Positions 62,801-64,000 of a DNA stretch of 64,000 nt are shown piece after piece; the stretch's first letter is position 1; the number at the start of each line of letters is the position of its first letter. The stretch lies in NCBI GenBank assembly GCA_965112735.1, contig OZ218960.1:62001-126000 (forward strand). The letters run 5' to 3'. Source of the stretch: Phaeosaccion multiseriatum (Eukaryota > Ochrophyta, other classes). The position numbers and the translations under genes were made by a program. Below the pieces are notes generated by a model, which searched no databases, was not told the DNA's origin, and saw nothing but the letters and a program-made list of their open reading frames with translations.

Positions 62801-64000
62801 CGTACCCACACTTGGGGCAGGACCAGTCGCCCCACTGCTCTTTCTCCGTTCGGTCCTGCCTGCCCCTCTCCTGTCTCCTCTGCTGCGCCCTTTGGGTACC
62901 CTCCCAGGACTCGTGCAGCCGATGCCCCACCGGCAGACGCTGAAACGCAGCACCAGCAGCAGCACCAGTTGGTGATACGGCAGTGGCGGTGCTAGCGCTG
63001 GCCTGAAAGAGAACAGAATGCTCGCTCGGGACCCCCCCCGCGCTGTCTCCAAAGTTGCTCCCGTCGAGCACTCCGAAGGCGCCGTCCATTCCCCCGGGGG
63101 TCGACGCCAACCGCCGCAGTGCACTGTGGCCGGAGCTGCTCCGGCTCCTCCTCGGGTGCCCCGCAGCTCCATCTGTGGTAGTTGGTGATACAGTCGCAGC
63201 CGCAGCCGCAGCGGCGGCAGAAGCAGCGGCAGTGGTGGCTCTACTGAGAGCAATGATCTTGCGAGTCCCGCGGCTCAGCGTGGGAGCGAGTGGACAGGCC
63301 AGGGCCTCCTCCTGGAGCAGGACGGCTTGGTTGTGGCTCCTCTGCTCGGCTTGACGGCATCGTATCACCTCGGCATGACCGTACAGGCGCGCTACAGACG
63401 CCACCTGCTGCCTCTGCAGGGCCTTGTGCGTGTGGGCGTGTGCGTGCGCCCCAAACCTTCCGCCCCTGTCAGCACTACTGCTCCTGCTGCTGTGGCCCTC
63501 GCTGCTGGCGCCTCTAGTCTGCTGCTGCTGCTGCTGCTGCTGCCTCGTCTCCTCACTCGCAATCTCTCGCTCTCGCTGCTCGGCTCTTCCTCCTCCTCGC
63601 CCCTCCCCCCCCCTTCCATCCCTCTTCCTCCTTCTCCTCCTACCAGTACCTAGACTCACGTCCTCAACCCTCATTCTGCTCCGTATTGCCCCCTCCCGCC
63701 CGCTTCGTCCTCTTCCCCCCGATGTGATGCCCAAGAAAGCAGCAGCGTCGGTACCACTCCAAACCTCCCCCCTTCCCCCCTCCACATGCCCTGCGCACCT
63801 CTTTTGATCATCCTCGTGCAGTTGGCCTCCAGTCAAGTCTTTCCATCCTCCTCCTCCTCCTCCTCCTCCTCCTCCTCCTCCTCCTCCTCCTCCTCCTCCT
63901 CTTCCTTCTTCTGCGAGACTTCTCTCCCTTTGAGGCAAAGCCCCTCCATCGCCGCTGCTGGAGCTCACTGAGGGCCTACCCGGTCCGCTACTCCCTCGCG
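57744..64000 (-). CDS. Very large repeat protein with RLY...PxI modules and a degenerate RanBP2-type finger (5' end beyond window)
   Basis: Six in-window exons (64000-62770, 62540-62114, 61935-61630, 61428-61134, 60979-60825, 60554-57744) join in phase to ~1,740 residues, open to the right edge. Six scattered modules follow one plan, a VxERLYxxxxxR helix then some 30 residues and a [FA]xPx[IL] turn: ARLYGHAEVIRCRQ...LAPTL; FDHLYSCR...FAPSL; ERLYEDHFKRQ...FTPRI; ERLYKEYFRRQ...FRPRI; ERLYRKSQEDLRN; EKLYMDATRQREK...HAPQL. Between them lie poly-Glu, poly-Gln, His/Gln and poly-Ala tracts. WSCPKCGYGNSPQDRGCM resembles a RanBP2 finger. RLY/PxI repeat proteins occur in protists and may be cytoskeletal; that is inference. 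Linkers contain ten motif A copies. Confidence 0.75.
58102..58121. repeat. Motif A copy (with 3-bp insertion) in large repeat protein
   Basis: GCAGCTACTGGTGATACAGC. The coding strand reads SAVSPVAAPAAS. Confidence 0.85.
58313..58329. repeat. Motif A copy in large repeat protein
   Basis: GCTGTATCACCAGCTGC. The coding strand reads VDQQLVIQQPE. Confidence 0.88.
58338..58393. repeat. (CTC)n coding repeat
   Basis: Poly-Glu tract of about 18 codons in the large repeat protein. Confidence 0.95.
58715..58740. repeat. Motif A copy with CTG tail in large repeat protein
   Basis: Exact reverse-orientation motif followed by three CTG units. It codes QQQQLVIQQQ. Confidence 0.93.
59216..59265. repeat. 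Motif A copy with (CTG)n tail in large repeat protein
   Basis: CCTGTATCACCAAATGC followed by about eleven CTG units. It codes poly-Gln then HLVIQGQ. Confidence 0.9.
59454..59550. repeat. (CTC)n coding repeat abutting a degenerate motif A
   Basis: About 24 CTC units (poly-Glu), then ACTGGATCGCCAAGCACTGC, coding AVLGDPVAAEEE. Confidence 0.8.
59642..59658. repeat. Motif A copy in large repeat protein
   Basis: GCAGTTGGTGATACACG. The coding strand reads DVYHQLLQQHG, within an otherwise conserved-looking helical segment. Confidence 0.88.
59767..59862. repeat. (CTC)n(CTG)n coding repeat
   Basis: Poly-Glu then poly-Gln coding tract in the large repeat protein. Confidence 0.95.
60232..60248. repeat. 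Motif A copy in large repeat protein
   Basis: GCCGTATCACCAACTGC. The coding strand reads AAAVGDTAAAS, directly before the TVYERLYRK module. Confidence 0.92.
61040..61135. repeat. (CACT)n tandem repeat in intron
   Basis: CACTCACTCACT tetranucleotide array in the intron before the ERLYEDHF exon. Confidence 0.93.
61581..61597. repeat. Motif A copy in intron of large repeat protein gene
   Basis: Exact motif, about 35 bp downstream (transcript sense) of an exon donor. One of the few intronic copies. Confidence 0.9.
61679..61697. repeat. Degenerate motif A copy in large repeat protein
   Basis: GGAGTTGGTGATCCTGTAG, coding TTGSPTPAAAAAA. Confidence 0.75.
62965..62981. repeat. Motif A copy in large repeat protein
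   Basis: CCAGTTGGTGATACGGC, coding TAVSPTGAAAG. Confidence 0.88.
63178..63195. repeat. Motif A copy in large repeat protein
   Basis: GTAGTTGGTGATACAGTC, coding ATVSPTTTDG. Confidence 0.88.
63851..63905. repeat. (CTC)n coding repeat
   Basis: About 18 CTC units in the first in-window exon of the large repeat protein. Confidence 0.93.

Noticed and set aside
41227-63195. Motif A as a splice signal (it contains GGTGAT)
   Set aside because: Most copies sit in the middle of exons with reading frame intact on both sides and occur in both orientations. None coincides with a phase-checked donor.
41227-63195. Motif A as a shared protein motif under selection
   Set aside because: It is read in at least four different frames giving unrelated peptides, so conservation is at DNA level.

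Overview
This window is nuclear DNA from a eukaryote, most likely a photosynthetic stramenopile (ochrophyte) alga. Its protein genes are split by GT-AG introns and cover animal/protist-type families: MLH3, TMTC, TMEM184, DHHC, kappa GST and a peroxisomal carrier. Several genes encode plastid-directed proteins whose signal peptide ends at a phenylalanine (for example SVAAFAV and SSLAFM), the bipartite targeting style of heterokont secondary plastids. Two of these carry an additional twin-arginine thylakoid signal. The compact genes, short introns and heavy simple-repeat load would suit a eustigmatophyte such as Nannochloropsis/Microchloropsis, but that is a guess that only a database search can settle. 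I saw no rRNA, tRNA, CRISPR array or bacterial operon. Splice sites were read by eye and checked by reading phase, so junctions may be off by a base or two.

Layout. 0-12 kb: a partial metallo-beta-lactamase-fold hydrolase (-), a TTC33-like TPR protein (-), two convergent thylakoid-lumen FKBPs (+/-), a MYND finger protein (+), an intronless FNIP-repeat protein (-) and a small plastid Lys-rich protein (+). 12-19 kb: kappa-class GST (-), a 1.4-kb inverted-repeat element holding a roughly 450-bp (GGGA)n tract, and a short DHHC acyltransferase (-). 19-29 kb: N-formylglutamate amidohydrolase-like protein (+), a plastid-type fatty-acid desaturase (-) and TMEM184 (+). 29-45 kb: TMTC O-mannosyltransferase (-), a small Cys/His zinc-site protein (+), a doubtful basic ORF (+), a large VWA type-I membrane protein (+) and a peroxisomal carrier (-). 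45-64 kb: MLH3 (-; 11 exons, about 1,949 codons of product), a RING-like fragment (-), a one-TM protein (-) and a very large repeat protein (-) that runs off the right edge.

The most unusual feature is not a gene. A short sequence, GCAGTTGGTGATACAGC, recurs about 20 times, usually abutting a (CTG)n/(CAG)n tract. It lies in both orientations and mostly inside exons of at least four unrelated genes, where it is translated in different frames as AVGDTA, QLVIQ, AVSPTA or YHQLL. Eleven copies or near-copies sit in the last 6 kb. A second dispersed motif, CCATCCACTGCCATCC, behaves similarly (MAVDG in proteins) and has also expanded into tandem arrays. These look like very short exon-tolerated insertion sequences seeding low-complexity linkers. 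I know of no described eukaryotic family that matches, though I could not search.

Functionally the genes are mixed housekeeping rather than one pathway: plastid lumen folding (two FKBPs), plastid lipid desaturation, secretory-pathway glycosylation and acylation (TMTC, DHHC), peroxisomal transport, redox/thiol chemistry (GSTK, MBL hydrolase) and mismatch repair/meiotic recombination (MLH3).
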